A stretch of DNA of 64,000 nt from Allomuricauda sp. CAU 1633. Its GTDB lineage: Bacteria > Bacteroidota > Bacteroidia > Flavobacteriales > Flavobacteriaceae. Under the pieces are notes generated by a model. It was not told the origin of the DNA and did not search any database. It worked only from the letters and a program-made list of their open reading frames with translations. The DNA lies in the NCBI RefSeq assembly GCF_017313225.1, contig NZ_JAFLNE010000001.1, positions 682,001 to 746,000 of the forward strand. The letters run 5' to 3'. The translations under genes were made by a program, and so were the position numbers. Below are positions 44,462 through 52,554 of this stretch, in pieces. Numbering within the stretch: position 1 is the first letter of the stretch; every line of letters begins with the position of its first letter.

Positions 44462-45448
44462 CTACCAGAGTTGGTGCACCTGCTTTTTGATGTACTTTTC
44501 GTAAATAGCCTTGACCGCCTGATTTTGTTCAGCCGTAAGTGTAGGAAGCCTTGTTGCTTTCAAATTGGAATGCAAATGCGCTGCTTTTGAAGCACCTGGA
44601 ATAATGCAACTTACTTCAGGAAAGTCCAAAATCCATCGCAATGCGATTGGCGCCAAATTTTCATGATCAGGAAATAGCTTTTTTAACTCTTCCACGGCTT
44701 CCAAGCCTAGTTCAAATGGAATTCCGGAAAATGTTTCACCTTTATCAAAAACTGCACCTTCACGGTTAAAAAAGCGGTGATCCTCTTTTTCAAACGTGGA
44801 ATCGGCAGAAAATTTACCCGTAAGCAATCCACTCGCCAATGGAACGCGTACAATGATTCCAACATCCTTTTTTTTCGCCTGTTCAAAAAACAGTTCTGAA
44901 GGTCGTTGCCGAAACATATTGAATATGATTTGTACGGTGGTCACATTGGAATATTCCATTCCTTTAATGGCTTCCTCCACCTTTTCAACACTTACTCCCA
45001 AGTTTTTTATCTTCCCCTCATCCTTTAATCGGTCAAAAAGTTCAAAGATTTCTGGTCGGTAGTACACTTCGGTAGGGGGGCAATGCAATTGAATGAGGTC
45101 CAAACACTCCAATCCCAAATTTTTAAGACTATCCTCTACAAATTTTCGCAATGCTTTTACCGTATAGCCCTCATTGACATGCGGGTTGATTTGTCGTCCA
45201 CATTTGGAGGCCACATAAATTTCTTCCGATCTGGATTTTACCACTCTGCCTACGGCAGCTTCACTGGCACCTGCTTCATACACATCGGCAGTGTCTATAA
45301 AATTGATTCCAGAATCAATCGCCTCATTGATAATACCTTCTGCAAGGGCATCATCAAAACCAGAACCCCATTTGCCTCCCACTTGCCATGTGCCCAAAGA
45401 GATTTCAGAGACCTTAAGTCCGGTTTTTCCAAGTTTTCTGTATTGCAT
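44462..45448 (-). CDS. Aldo/keto reductase
   Basis: The 328-residue TIM-barrel enzyme reduces carbonyls with NADPH. The catalytic tetrad is visible: Asp in NFIDTADVYEAG, Tyr six residues later, Lys in IYVASKCG and His in LIQLHCPP. KTGLKVSEISLGTW is the N-terminal block and LRWILDFPEVSCIIPGASK the C-terminal cofactor-binding part. It belongs to the YajO/YdhF-like group. It is followed 3 bases later by the convergent oxidoreductase gene. Substrate unknown. Confidence 0.92.
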   Translation of the reverse strand: MQYRKLGKTGLKVSEISLGTWQVGGKWGSGFDDALAEGIINEAIDSGINFIDTADVYEAGASEAAVGRVVKSRSEEIYVASKCGRQINPHVNEGYTVKALRKFVEDSLKNLGLECLDLIQLHCPPTEVYYRPEIFELFDRLKDEGKIKNLGVSVEKVEEAIKGMEYSNVTTVQIIFNMFRQRPSELFFEQAKKKDVGIIVRVPLASGLLTGKFSADSTFEKEDHRFFNREGAVFDKGETFSGIPFELGLEAVEELKKLFPDHENLAPIALRWILDFPEVSCIIPGASKAAHLHSNLKATRLPTLTAEQNQAVKAIYEKYIKKQVHQLW

Positions 45449-45457
45449 GCTACTGTT

Positions 45458-45895
45458 TTAGTTGGATATGGTTACTATATTTCCGCTTTGTGTGGCTCGG
45501 TAAAAAAGAAGATCGTAGTATCTCTTGCCATCATCGGGCCTGTCCAGTTGCTGGCCCGTAAAGAGATTATACGTAAAGCCTTCGCAATCGCAGACCACAT
45601 TTTGGCCATCAATGGTCATAGTAGAGCAATTGTTGGGGGTATGGTTAGGACAACTGGCCTCAAAAGCATAAAAGCTGTCCAAACCGGATTTAATAACAAA
45701 TGCTCCCCGGGTTCCTACTCCATTATTGCCCACATAAACTGGATTTCCAATGTTATTCAATCCGCTGTAGAGAGGAAGGTTTAGGTTCATATCAAACCTA
45801 AAATTCACCTCTTGGAGATAAGGGTTTCTATTGGTATTATCTGAACTACAGGAAATTAGGGTAAGAAGTAGAACGCAGGCCCAAAAGTGTTTCAT
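45458..45895 (-). CDS. Rieske-like lipoprotein with altered ligands
   Basis: The 145-residue protein has a lipoprotein signal, LLTLISC, with Cys16. The C-terminal half resembles a Rieske domain: ASCPNHTPNNC for box 1 and VVCDCEGFTYNLFTG for box 2. In a true Rieske box 2, Cys is followed by a His two residues later (CxxHG); here it is Cys102-Asp-Cys104-Glu105-Gly106. One histidine is thus replaced and extra cysteines appear, so a standard [2Fe-2S] cluster is doubtful. I recall the same change in other flavobacterial homologues. It is likely an envelope electron-transfer or structural protein. Confidence 0.6.
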   Translation of the reverse strand: MKHFWACVLLLTLISCSSDNTNRNPYLQEVNFRFDMNLNLPLYSGLNNIGNPVYVGNNGVGTRGAFVIKSGLDSFYAFEASCPNHTPNNCSTMTIDGQNVVCDCEGFTYNLFTGQQLDRPDDGKRYYDLLFYRATQSGNIVTISN

Positions 45896-45942
45896 AGTTG
45901 GAATTTCAATTCATCGCTCCACAAAGTTGAACAAAAATTACC

Positions 45943-45950
45943 TATATTTG
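45943..45950 (+). promoter_or_regulatory. -7 promoter box of the greA leader RNA
   Basis: TATATTTG is an exact TAnnTTTG match. Start of transcription would be near 45957, exactly at the foot of the hairpin described next. The nearest TTG (45927-45929) gives a short spacer of 13 bases. Confidence 0.45.
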
Positions 45951-45955
45951 CGTTA

Positions 45956-46005
45956 AATCCTCGCTAAAAACCATGCAGGTCATGGGAATCGTAGAGGATT
46001 TTTTG
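45956..46005 (+). ncRNA. Short structured leader or small RNA before greA
   Basis: AATCCTC at 45956-45962 pairs with GAGGATT at 45994-46000, followed by TTTT. Inside, CCATG pairs with CATGG around a short loop (about 45971-45985). An intrinsic-terminator shape right after a -7 box suggests either a 50-base RNA or an attenuator for greA, whose ATG lies 76 bases downstream. No homologous RNA family is recognised. Confidence 0.4.
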
Positions 46006-46080
46006 TATTTGTAGAGAACAAGATCATTGGGGAAATTTTTTGATTTTCTTCGATGTTCTTATGCATAAAAACATGACGAT

Positions 46081-46557
46081 ATGAGCAAAGTATCTTACTA
46101 CACTGCGGAGGGATTAAAAAAATTGAGGGAAGAGCTCAACCAACTGAAGGATGTGGAACGTCCCAAAGCTTCTCAGGCCATTGCAGAGGCGCGAGACAAA
46201 GGTGATTTGTCTGAGAATGCTGAATATGATGCCGCCAAAGAGGCTCAAGGTCTATTGGAAATGAAGATTTCCAAGATGGAAGAAACCTTGTCCAATGCCA
46301 GATTGATAGATGAATCCCAATTGGATACTTCAAAAATATTGGTGCTGTCCACAGTCAAACTAAAAAACCAGGCTAATGGCATGGAAATGAAATATACGTT
46401 GGTGGCCGAAAGCGAGGCTGATTTAAAATCAGGAAAAATTTCGGTGACCTCCCCAATTGGAAAAGGACTGTTGGGAAAATCAGTAGGTGATGTTGCTGAA
46501 ATCAAAGTCCCCAACGGAACGTTAAAGTTGGAGATTTTGGAGATTTCCCGTAACTAA
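46081..46557 (+). CDS. greA: Transcription elongation factor GreA
   Basis: GreA rescues backtracked RNA polymerase by stimulating transcript cleavage. The 158-residue protein has the N-terminal coiled coil (YYTAEGLKKLREELNQLKDV) with the acidic tip region DLSENAEYDAAKEAQG, and the C-terminal FKBP-like domain with SVTSPIGKGLLGKSVGDV. Length and sequence are standard. A long leader with a terminator-like hairpin precedes it, and a strong terminator follows. Confidence 0.97.
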   Translation: MSKVSYYTAEGLKKLREELNQLKDVERPKASQAIAEARDKGDLSENAEYDAAKEAQGLLEMKISKMEETLSNARLIDESQLDTSKILVLSTVKLKNQANGMEMKYTLVAESEADLKSGKISVTSPIGKGLLGKSVGDVAEIKVPNGTLKLEILEISRN

Positions 46558-46579
46558 AAGTTTATAGAATGCCTATATT

Positions 46580-46608
46580 TAATCCTGTCACCTGACAGGA
46601 TTTTTTAT
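46580..46608 (+). terminator. Intrinsic terminator of greA
   Basis: AATCCTGTCA at 46581-46590 and TGACAGGATT at 46593-46602 form a perfect stem, followed by a T run. In practice the two middle pairs open into a small loop. Confidence 0.9.
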
Positions 46609-46624
46609 TTAACACCAAACCAAC

Positions 46625-47017
46625 ATGCCTAGTATTTTCACCAAGATCATTAATGGAGATATCCCCTGCTATAAAATAGCGGAGGACGATGATAATTTTG
46701 CTTTTTTGGATATCAACCCCAACGCTAAAGGTCATACGCTTTGCGTTCCCAAAAAAGAAGTGGACAAGATTTTGGATTTGGATGAGGAAGCCTACCTAAA
46801 ACTTATGGCGTTTTCCAGAAAAGTAGGCAAGGCTTTGGAAGCTGCAGTGGACTGCAAACGTGTGGGTATGACGGTTATTGGATTGGAAGTTCCCCATGTG
46901 CATGTGCACCTTATTCCATTGCACAGTATGCAAAATGCCACCTTTCAGCACAAAGAAAGTTTGGAGGCCAAAGAGTTTGAGGAAATCGCCGATAAAATCA
47001 GGGAACAGCTTAAATAA
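46625..47017 (+). CDS. HIT family protein
   Basis: The 130-residue protein is a histidine-triad nucleotide hydrolase or transferase of the HinT-type. The triad HxHxH is in VPHVHVHLIPL, the N-terminal region is FTKIINGDIPCYKIAEDD, and the middle has GHTLCVPKKEVDKILDLD. It would act on adenosine phosphoramidates or related compounds. It begins 68 bases after greA, beyond its terminator, and its end overlaps the convergent zinc-ribbon gene by 8 bases. Confidence 0.94.
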   Translation: MPSIFTKIINGDIPCYKIAEDDDNFAFLDINPNAKGHTLCVPKKEVDKILDLDEEAYLKLMAFSRKVGKALEAAVDCKRVGMTVIGLEVPHVHVHLIPLHSMQNATFQHKESLEAKEFEEIADKIREQLK

Positions 47018-47360
47018 GGCCTTCCAAATAGAAGTAAATCCCGGCGGCCACTAGGCACAAAATCAAAATAAGGAGGATAAAAAACAAGGTGGTAAACCGT
47101 ACTGAAGGTCGGTCTGGGCGTACCAATTTGTTGTAATAATCGAAGACCCGCTCAATATCTGGAGTCCAGTTTACGGGGTAAATAATGGAATGGCATTTTT
47201 TGCATTTTATCTCATGCGTCACTTCTGCAGTGGTTCGGTGATAAAATGGGTTTAAGGTATGTTTTTGGTAAAAGGTAAGCTTCAATTCTTGGTTATAACA
47301 CTCGGGGCAGTTATTGGTAATGTCGGCATCCTTGATTACAATTCTCTTTTCCTTTGACAT
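47010..47360 (-). CDS. Zinc-ribbon protein with C-terminal membrane helix
   Basis: The 116-residue protein has two CxxC pairs, Cys18/Cys21 and Cys53/Cys56, which would hold one zinc, and one membrane helix near the C-terminus (about residues 91-112, FFILLILILCLVAAGIYFYL). It therefore looks tail-anchored with the ribbon in the cytoplasm. The family is not recognised by name. It lies just downstream of an orphan sensor kinase on the same strand, 10 bases away, so the two are probably one unit. Confidence 0.7.
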   Translation of the reverse strand: MSKEKRIVIKDADITNNCPECYNQELKLTFYQKHTLNPFYHRTTAEVTHEIKCKKCHSIIYPVNWTPDIERVFDYYNKLVRPDRPSVRFTTLFFILLILILCLVAAGIYFYLEGLI

Positions 47361-47370
47361 GGTTCACTTT

Positions 47371-48516
47371 TCATTTTGCTCTTAGCGAAATTTGCATGAT
47401 TGTTCCTTCTTTACTGGACGAAAGTACTTTAATTTTTCCTTTGTGGTACTCTTCCACGATTCTTTTTACCAACGAAAGACCCAATCCCCATCCTCTTTTT
47501 TTGGAGGTTACTCCAGGACTGAAGATGTTCTGAAAATCACTTTTTGGGATACCGTGCCCCGTATCCGACACCAATATATTAACATTTTGGCCTTTTTTAT
47601 CTATTTGGATGGCAATATTTCCCTTCCCCTTCATAGCATCAATGCCATTTTTAACCAAATTTTCTATACTCCAATTATATAAAGGAGGATTTAAAAGCAC
47701 ATAAAGTTCATCCACATTGGAACTGAAGGAAAAGTGAATCAACTTGGAGCTGCGTTGCTTCAAATACTCATACGCCTTTTTGGTCTCTTCCACAATATCG
47801 TGTACTTCCAAATCAGGGATGGACCCTATCTTGGAAAACCGTTCCGTAATGGTCTCCAGACGATCAATATCCTTGGCAATCTCTACCGTAATATCTGGAT
47901 TAATGTTCTCTGACTTCAGTAATTCGTTCCATCCCAATAGCGAAGTCAACGGGGTGCCAATTTGGTGCGCCGTTTCCTTGGCCATACCGGCCCAAAGTTT
48001 GTTTTGTTCTGAAGCTTTGTTGGTTCGGAAGAAAAAGAAAATGACCGCTCCGAACAAAAAGATAATTAATAAAAGGGCAAGGGGGTAGTACTTTAATTTG
48101 TTCAGTACTTCAGAATTTCCATAGTACAAGGTCTCCAAGAGCTCTCCATCCTGAATGATTTCTATGGGTTCATTTTCACTTCGAAACTGTTGTATCTTTT
48201 TACGGATATAGCTGCTATCGGCAATCCGCTCAACCGGAATGTTATGGGTTTTGTACGAACCCTCTTCATTCATCAAAATCATGGGGGTAGAGGTGTTATT
48301 GCCCATCACCTTTAGGGTTAGGTTGCCCAGTTCTTGGTCTACCGAAGATTGGATAAGTTCGGATTGTGCCGTGGCCCAAATTTCCATTTTTAGGCGTTCT
48401 TCCTCCTTAAATTTCTTAAAAAAACTGTTGGTATTCCACAAAATCAAGCTAACAACCACAAATGCCGAAATCAGCAAGGTGATATTGGAAGCTTTCCGTC
48501 TGGGATTGAAGTTCAT
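47371..48516 (-). CDS. Orphan sensor histidine kinase
   Basis: The 381-residue protein has a membrane helix at about 10-28, a periplasmic region of about 110 residues, a second helix (YPLALLLIIFLFGAVIFFFF, near 144-163), then a HisKA-like dimerisation segment with His184 in AKETAHQIGTPLTSLLGW, and an HATPase_c domain with the boxes IENLVKNGIDAM, VSDTGHGIPK and GWGLGLSLVKRI. All catalytic boxes are intact. No response regulator gene adjoins, and the downstream gene is the zinc-ribbon protein. Confidence 0.92.
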   Translation of the reverse strand: MNFNPRRKASNITLLISAFVVVSLILWNTNSFFKKFKEEERLKMEIWATAQSELIQSSVDQELGNLTLKVMGNNTSTPMILMNEEGSYKTHNIPVERIADSSYIRKKIQQFRSENEPIEIIQDGELLETLYYGNSEVLNKLKYYPLALLLIIFLFGAVIFFFFRTNKASEQNKLWAGMAKETAHQIGTPLTSLLGWNELLKSENINPDITVEIAKDIDRLETITERFSKIGSIPDLEVHDIVEETKKAYEYLKQRSSKLIHFSFSSNVDELYVLLNPPLYNWSIENLVKNGIDAMKGKGNIAIQIDKKGQNVNILVSDTGHGIPKSDFQNIFSPGVTSKKRGWGLGLSLVKRIVEEYHKGKIKVLSSSKEGTIMQISLRAK

Positions 48517-48639
48517 TTTTGGCAGAATTGTGATTAAAGATAGCGGAAAATGGAAAATATGTTGATACTTCGTGATAAACTTGGGTTTCCATTGGGCGTC
48601 ATTTTATGTACATTTGAAATTCATTGAAAATTAGCATAC

Positions 48640-49017
48640 ATGGAAGTTCAGGGAAGAATAAAAATGATTGATGAGACCAAAACATATGGGAACAATGGTT
48701 TCCGAAAAAGAGAATTGGTCGTGACTACGGAAGAACAATATCCACAACATATTTTAGTGGAGTTCGTGCAAGATAAATGTGATTTACTGAACAATTACAA
48801 TGTGGGCCAAATGGTGAAGGTCAGCATCAACCTAAGAGGAAGGGAATGGGTAAACCCACAGGGAGAGACCAAATACTTCAATTCCATTCAAGGTTGGCGA
48901 ATTGAAAATTTAGAGTCAGAAGCTTCCTCTGACAACATGCCCCCGGTACCACCTATGGAGGCTTTTGAGCCTGCTGATGACCTCAATGAGGAGGATCATG
49001 ATGATCTCCCATTCTAA
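48640..49017 (+). CDS. DUF3127 OB-fold-like protein with SSB-type tail
   Basis: The 125-residue protein has a DUF3127 domain (about residues 1-90; FRKRELVVTTEEQYPQHI, then VKVSINLRGREWVNPQGETK), an OB-like beta fold, and a linker rich in Pro, Met and Glu. The last residues are DHDDLPF, almost the same as the tip EEDDDLPF of the SSB at 10183. In SSB this tip recruits other proteins. A nucleic-acid-binding role is therefore inferred but not shown. The transporter gene begins 9 bases later. Confidence 0.8.
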   Translation: MEVQGRIKMIDETKTYGNNGFRKRELVVTTEEQYPQHILVEFVQDKCDLLNNYNVGQMVKVSINLRGREWVNPQGETKYFNSIQGWRIENLESEASSDNMPPVPPMEAFEPADDLNEEDHDDLPF

Positions 49018-49026
49018 ACCACAGCT

Positions 49027-50403
49027 TTGGACCTTACCAAGGTCATAGAACGTATTTTTAGGAGGTATTTGCCCTCCCCGTTCACCATTGCGGTATTGCT
49101 TACGGGGCTTACCTTGATTTTGGCCTTGATTTTTACGGAGAATACTTCCGATGGAAATCATTTCGCTGCTATTCTTTCATATTGGGAAGATGGTATTTGG
49201 AACAATGGCCTTTTGGTGTTTGCCTACCAGATGATGCTCATTCTAGTGCTTGGTCACGTATTGGTACTCAGCAAACCCATGGAACGGTTGATTTTGAAAA
49301 TCACCGGATTGGTGAAGAGTACTTCGAGCGCAACGGTGTTGGTAGTATTGCCCACACTTTTGGTTTCCTTTTTCAATTGGGGACTTGGGCTTATTTTTGG
49401 AGCAATTTTAGCCCGAAAAGTGGGGGAATATGCCCAAGCCAACCATATTTCTATCAATTATCCACTCATTGGTGCCTGCGGCTACTCTGGATTAATGGTC
49501 TGGCATGGCGGAATCAGTGGTTCCGCCCCTATAAAAGTTGCTGAAGCTGGCCATTTAAAAGGATTGTTGGAAACCAATGCCAGTAATGACATCTTAGCCC
49601 AATTGCCCGACACCATTTCCACAGCACTTACCGTGTTCAGCTATTGGAACCTGATTTTATTTGCATTGGTAGCTTTGTCCATTACAGCTTTGTCCTATTA
49701 TCTGAGCAAAAGGACAAGTACTACATCCACGGATCTGAAGGGCTATCAATTTAAAACAGCAGAACGCAAACATTTGCAGGGTGCAGAGAAATTGGATTAC
49801 TCTCCATGGGCCTCCACTGTTTTTGGAATTTTGATTTTACTGGCCTTCATGATCCAATATTTACCAGCGCTCAAAACATTGAACATAACCCCAAACATGC
49901 TCAACTTCTTTATGCTGGGATTGGCCATTATCCTGCATGGAAGTTTTAAAAGTTTCCTTACCGCTGTGGAGGAAGCCATAGGGGATACTGCGGGAATTCT
50001 GATTCAATTTCCCTTGTATTTTGGTATCATGGGAATTATGTCTGGTAGTGGGATGATCTATAGTATTTCCGACTTTTTTGTCTCGATAAGTACAGCTACA
50101 ACTTTGCCTCTTTTTACTTTTATAAGTGCAGGGCTCGTCAACATTTTTGTGCCGAGTGGCGGTGGACAGTGGGCCATTCAAGGGCCTTTTGTTCTGCAAT
50201 CTGCCCTGCAGCTGGGCGTACCATTGCCCAAAGCCATTATGGCATTGGCCTATGGGGATCAGGTGACCAATATGTTACAACCCTTTTGGGCCCTTCCCTT
50301 GCTGGGAATTACAAAGTTAAAAGCCAAGGAAATTCTACCTTATACGGTACTTTTTATGGTTGTCGGTAGTTTAATCTATATGGCCGGACTTCTTGTTTTT
50401 TAG
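49027..50403 (+). CDS. atoE: Short-chain fatty acid transporter (AtoE type)
   Basis: The 458-residue membrane protein has about 11-12 helices. Segments LVSFFNWGLGLIFGAIL, LIGACGYSGLMVWHGGISGSAP and IFVPSGGGQWAIQGPF match the short-chain fatty-acid transporter family (TIGR00366 by recall). It would import butyrate or acetoacetate with protons. The start is TTG at 49027, giving MDLTKVIERIFRR, shortly after DUF3127. No fatty-acid activating genes adjoin, so the physiological substrate is uncertain. Confidence 0.85.
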   Translation: MDLTKVIERIFRRYLPSPFTIAVLLTGLTLILALIFTENTSDGNHFAAILSYWEDGIWNNGLLVFAYQMMLILVLGHVLVLSKPMERLILKITGLVKSTSSATVLVVLPTLLVSFFNWGLGLIFGAILARKVGEYAQANHISINYPLIGACGYSGLMVWHGGISGSAPIKVAEAGHLKGLLETNASNDILAQLPDTISTALTVFSYWNLILFALVALSITALSYYLSKRTSTTSTDLKGYQFKTAERKHLQGAEKLDYSPWASTVFGILILLAFMIQYLPALKTLNITPNMLNFFMLGLAIILHGSFKSFLTAVEEAIGDTAGILIQFPLYFGIMGIMSGSGMIYSISDFFVSISTATTLPLFTFISAGLVNIFVPSGGGQWAIQGPFVLQSALQLGVPLPKAIMALAYGDQVTNMLQPFWALPLLGITKLKAKEILPYTVLFMVVGSLIYMAGLLVF

Positions 50404-50440
50404 TCCAATTCGGTTTACGTATTTTAGTAAAAATTGCGTT

Positions 50441-51097
50441 TTGGAACATAATAGGAATTACTTTCCACTTTACTTTTTAGGAGACCGATTGGAATTTCCG
50501 CCGGTTGAAACTGCCAATGAAGATGGCTTGCTGGCGGTAGGGGGTGATTTGTCCCCAGAGCGGCTGCTGCTGGCCTATAAAAGTGGCATTTTCCCTTGGT
50601 TCAATGACGATGCCCTGATTCTGTGGTGGAGCCCAGACCCACGAATGGTCCTTTTTCCAAGTAAAATAAAAGTATCAAAAAGCATGCGCAAGGTGCTGCG
50701 TGATGGTAAATTTAAACTCACCCAAAATACATGTTTCAATGAGGTTATGGAGCAGTGCGCTTTAGTGGAACGTAAAGGGCAAGATGGCACATGGATTACT
50801 TCAAAAATGAAAGAGGCTTATACCGAACTTCACAGAAAGAGATTAGCCCGATCCTTCGAAGTTTGGCAGGATGGCAACTTAGTTGGAGGATTGTACGGAG
50901 TGGATTTAGGCGGTGTGTTTTGCGGAGAAAGTATGTTCAGTCTTCAGCCCAACGCTTCAAAATTTGCTTTTATAAAAATGGCTCAGGAGTTGGGTGAAAA
51001 AGGGTACCGCATAATCGACTGTCAGGTCCATACCGATCATTTGGAAAGTTTGGGGGCAGAATTGATCCCCCGGAAAAAATTCATGGAACTGTTGTAA
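50441..51097 (+). CDS. aat: Leucyl/phenylalanyl-tRNA-protein transferase
   Basis: Aat attaches Leu or Phe from charged tRNA to N-terminal Lys or Arg of proteins, marking them for ClpS/ClpAP. The product matches its blocks: RLEFPPVETANEDGLLAVGG, FPWFNDDALILWWSPDPRMV, GLYGVDLGGVFCGESMFS, and IDCQVHTDHLESLGAE. The frame is open from 50393, but I prefer TTG 50441 (218 residues) because family members begin just before the YFLGDRLEFPP segment. It follows the transporter gene and converges with the 51111-51665 gene. Confidence 0.93.
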   Translation: MEHNRNYFPLYFLGDRLEFPPVETANEDGLLAVGGDLSPERLLLAYKSGIFPWFNDDALILWWSPDPRMVLFPSKIKVSKSMRKVLRDGKFKLTQNTCFNEVMEQCALVERKGQDGTWITSKMKEAYTELHRKRLARSFEVWQDGNLVGGLYGVDLGGVFCGESMFSLQPNASKFAFIKMAQELGEKGYRIIDCQVHTDHLESLGAELIPRKKFMELL

Positions 51098-51110
51098 GGG
51101 TGCCCTAACG

Positions 51111-51665
51111 TTAGAATACTGTATGTACGGCCACCAAATTCCCCTGTGCGTTGAACAATGCCTCATAAGACTTTCGCTTTCCTTCTTTTTTTGCTGAAAA
51201 AACAAGTTTATAGTTGATATGGGGCAACATTAAGTTCTGGAAGGCCTCGTGAAGCGTCCTTTTTGGGTCTTGGCCGGTCAGCGGATGCTGTTGTTGTATT
51301 TTTTTGATACGCAACTTCGGGTATTGTGAGTCGAGGTATGCTTTAATGGTGTTCCAAGTATCCTCTGGAATGTCGTTTTCTGTGATAATGAACTCTACAT
51401 CTTCCAAATCACCAGTTTCATTGAACTCTACGCTATAATGCAATCGTCCTTTTTTGAATTTTGCTTCAAAACTTTTCTTGGTACTGTCCGTCTCCTGGTA
51501 AAAACGAACCCGCTTGGCATTTTCCAAATATTCGGAAATAAGCGTATAGGCTTTTTCAGGAAATGCGTCTTTTTTGATTCTGGATTCCTTCTCGTATTTG
51601 TTCTGCGCGAACACAAATTGGACAAAACACAGACAGCATATAAAAATGGAACTAAACCTCATCAT
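51111..51665 (-). CDS. Exported protein of unknown function
   Basis: From ATG 51665 (within the tag end), the 184-residue product has a signal peptide (FSSIFICCLCFVQFVFAQN) and two similar beta-rich repeats, each with the pattern 'YSVEFNETGDLEDVEFII' or 'SYEALFNAQGNLVAVHTV'. This suggests a PepSY-like or tandem-repeat periplasmic fold. No catalytic motif is seen. The gene overlaps the end of tag by about 14 bases and is read in the same direction, so cotranscription is probable. Function unknown. Confidence 0.7.
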   Translation of the reverse strand: MMRFSSIFICCLCFVQFVFAQNKYEKESRIKKDAFPEKAYTLISEYLENAKRVRFYQETDSTKKSFEAKFKKGRLHYSVEFNETGDLEDVEFIITENDIPEDTWNTIKAYLDSQYPKLRIKKIQQQHPLTGQDPKRTLHEAFQNLMLPHINYKLVFSAKKEGKRKSYEALFNAQGNLVAVHTVF

Positions 51666-52215
51666 ATCTGAAACAATGAATTTCGTGATCATTTACCATT
51701 CCGGTGGCCTGCATGTGGGCATAGATGACGGTGCTCCCCACAAACTTGAACCCACGTTTTTTTAGGTCCTTGCTAATGGTGTCTGATAGTTCTGTGGTGG
51801 CGGGGGCATGTTTGTAATTTTCCAAAGTATTTTTTATTGGTTTTCCGTCCACAAATCCCCAAATGTAGTTGCTAAAACTTCCAAATTCTTTTTGAATATC
51901 CATAAAGGCCTTGGCGTTGGAAACCGTGGCATTCACCTTTAATTTGTTTCGGATGATTCCAGGGTTTTGCAAAAGCGCATCAATTTTGTTTTGATCATAC
52001 CCCGCAATTTTTTTGTAGTCGAAATGGTCAAAAGCTTCTCTGAAATTTTGCCGCTTTCGAAGAACGGTAATCCAACTGAGCCCTGCTTGAAACGTCTCCA
52101 AAATCAGAAACTCAAAAAGGGTGTCATCATCCTTTACGGGAACACCCCATTCCTCATCATGATATGCTTCGTATAACGGGTCGCCCAAACACCAGCCACA
52201 TCTGTGTTTATCCAT
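51652..52215 (-). CDS. tag: DNA-3-methyladenine glycosylase I
   Basis: Tag removes 3-methyladenine from alkylated DNA. The 187-residue protein has the Tag N-terminus RCGWCLGDPLYEAYHDEEWG, with zinc cysteine and the aspartate/glutamate pair, then FLILETFQAGLSWITVLRKR, a helix-hairpin-helix-like middle, and the C-terminal zinc residues in NDHEIHCFRY. The family's tryptophan and tyrosine in the base pocket (around YHDEEWG) are kept. It is the first gene of a unit with the exported protein gene downstream. Confidence 0.95.
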   Translation of the reverse strand: MDKHRCGWCLGDPLYEAYHDEEWGVPVKDDDTLFEFLILETFQAGLSWITVLRKRQNFREAFDHFDYKKIAGYDQNKIDALLQNPGIIRNKLKVNATVSNAKAFMDIQKEFGSFSNYIWGFVDGKPIKNTLENYKHAPATTELSDTISKDLKKRGFKFVGSTVIYAHMQATGMVNDHEIHCFRYDEV

Positions 52216-52417
52216 GGTAAATTTTTAGCTAAAGTTAGAAGAACTTCTTAGAAACCTAAAAACATTATTTAGAATCTTAGGTAACTGAAGATTAATACAT
52301 TGATAATGACAAATTAAACAGAAGTGCTTTTGGATAAAGTAATTTAAGGACACTGCTTATACCAACCTCACCAGAATCGTTAAAACTGTTGGAATAAGAA
52401 TAATTTTAATGCCAATG
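52216..52417 (+). other. Gap with candidate small RNA
   Basis: No gene is visible. TTG at 52300-52302 and TGCTTTTG at 52325-52332 (22-base spacer) resemble a promoter and would start an RNA near 52339, which would run about 100 bases into the terminator at 52418-52443. Confidence 0.3.
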
Positions 52418-52443
52418 ATCCACTCGAAAGGGTGGATTTTTTG
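52418..52443 (+). terminator. Orphan intrinsic terminator with GAAA loop
   Basis: ATCCACTC at 52418-52425 pairs with GGGTGGAT at 52430-52437 (one G-U pair) around a GAAA tetraloop, followed by TTTTTT. No plus-strand gene ends nearby, so it may end a small RNA. Confidence 0.75.
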
Positions 52444-52531
52444 CGTAATGCGCCAAATAGTATCGTTTGTAAGGTTTTTTAGTGTAATACAACCAATGAC
52501 AAAAGTCAGAAGATAGGCTGTTTTTGAAGGA

Positions 52532-52539
52532 TACATTTG
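52532..52539 (+). promoter_or_regulatory. -7 promoter box of the thioredoxin-like gene
   Basis: TACATTTG matches TAnnTTTG exactly and ends 15 bases before the ATG at 52555, so the leader would be only about 9 bases. Confidence 0.5.
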
Positions 52540-52554
52540 TTGAAAGGAATTTTT

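Noticed and set aside
45083..45784. 233-codon plus-strand frame across the aldo/keto reductase and Rieske-like genes
   Set aside because: It runs antisense to two supported genes, with a composition typical of antisense shadows.
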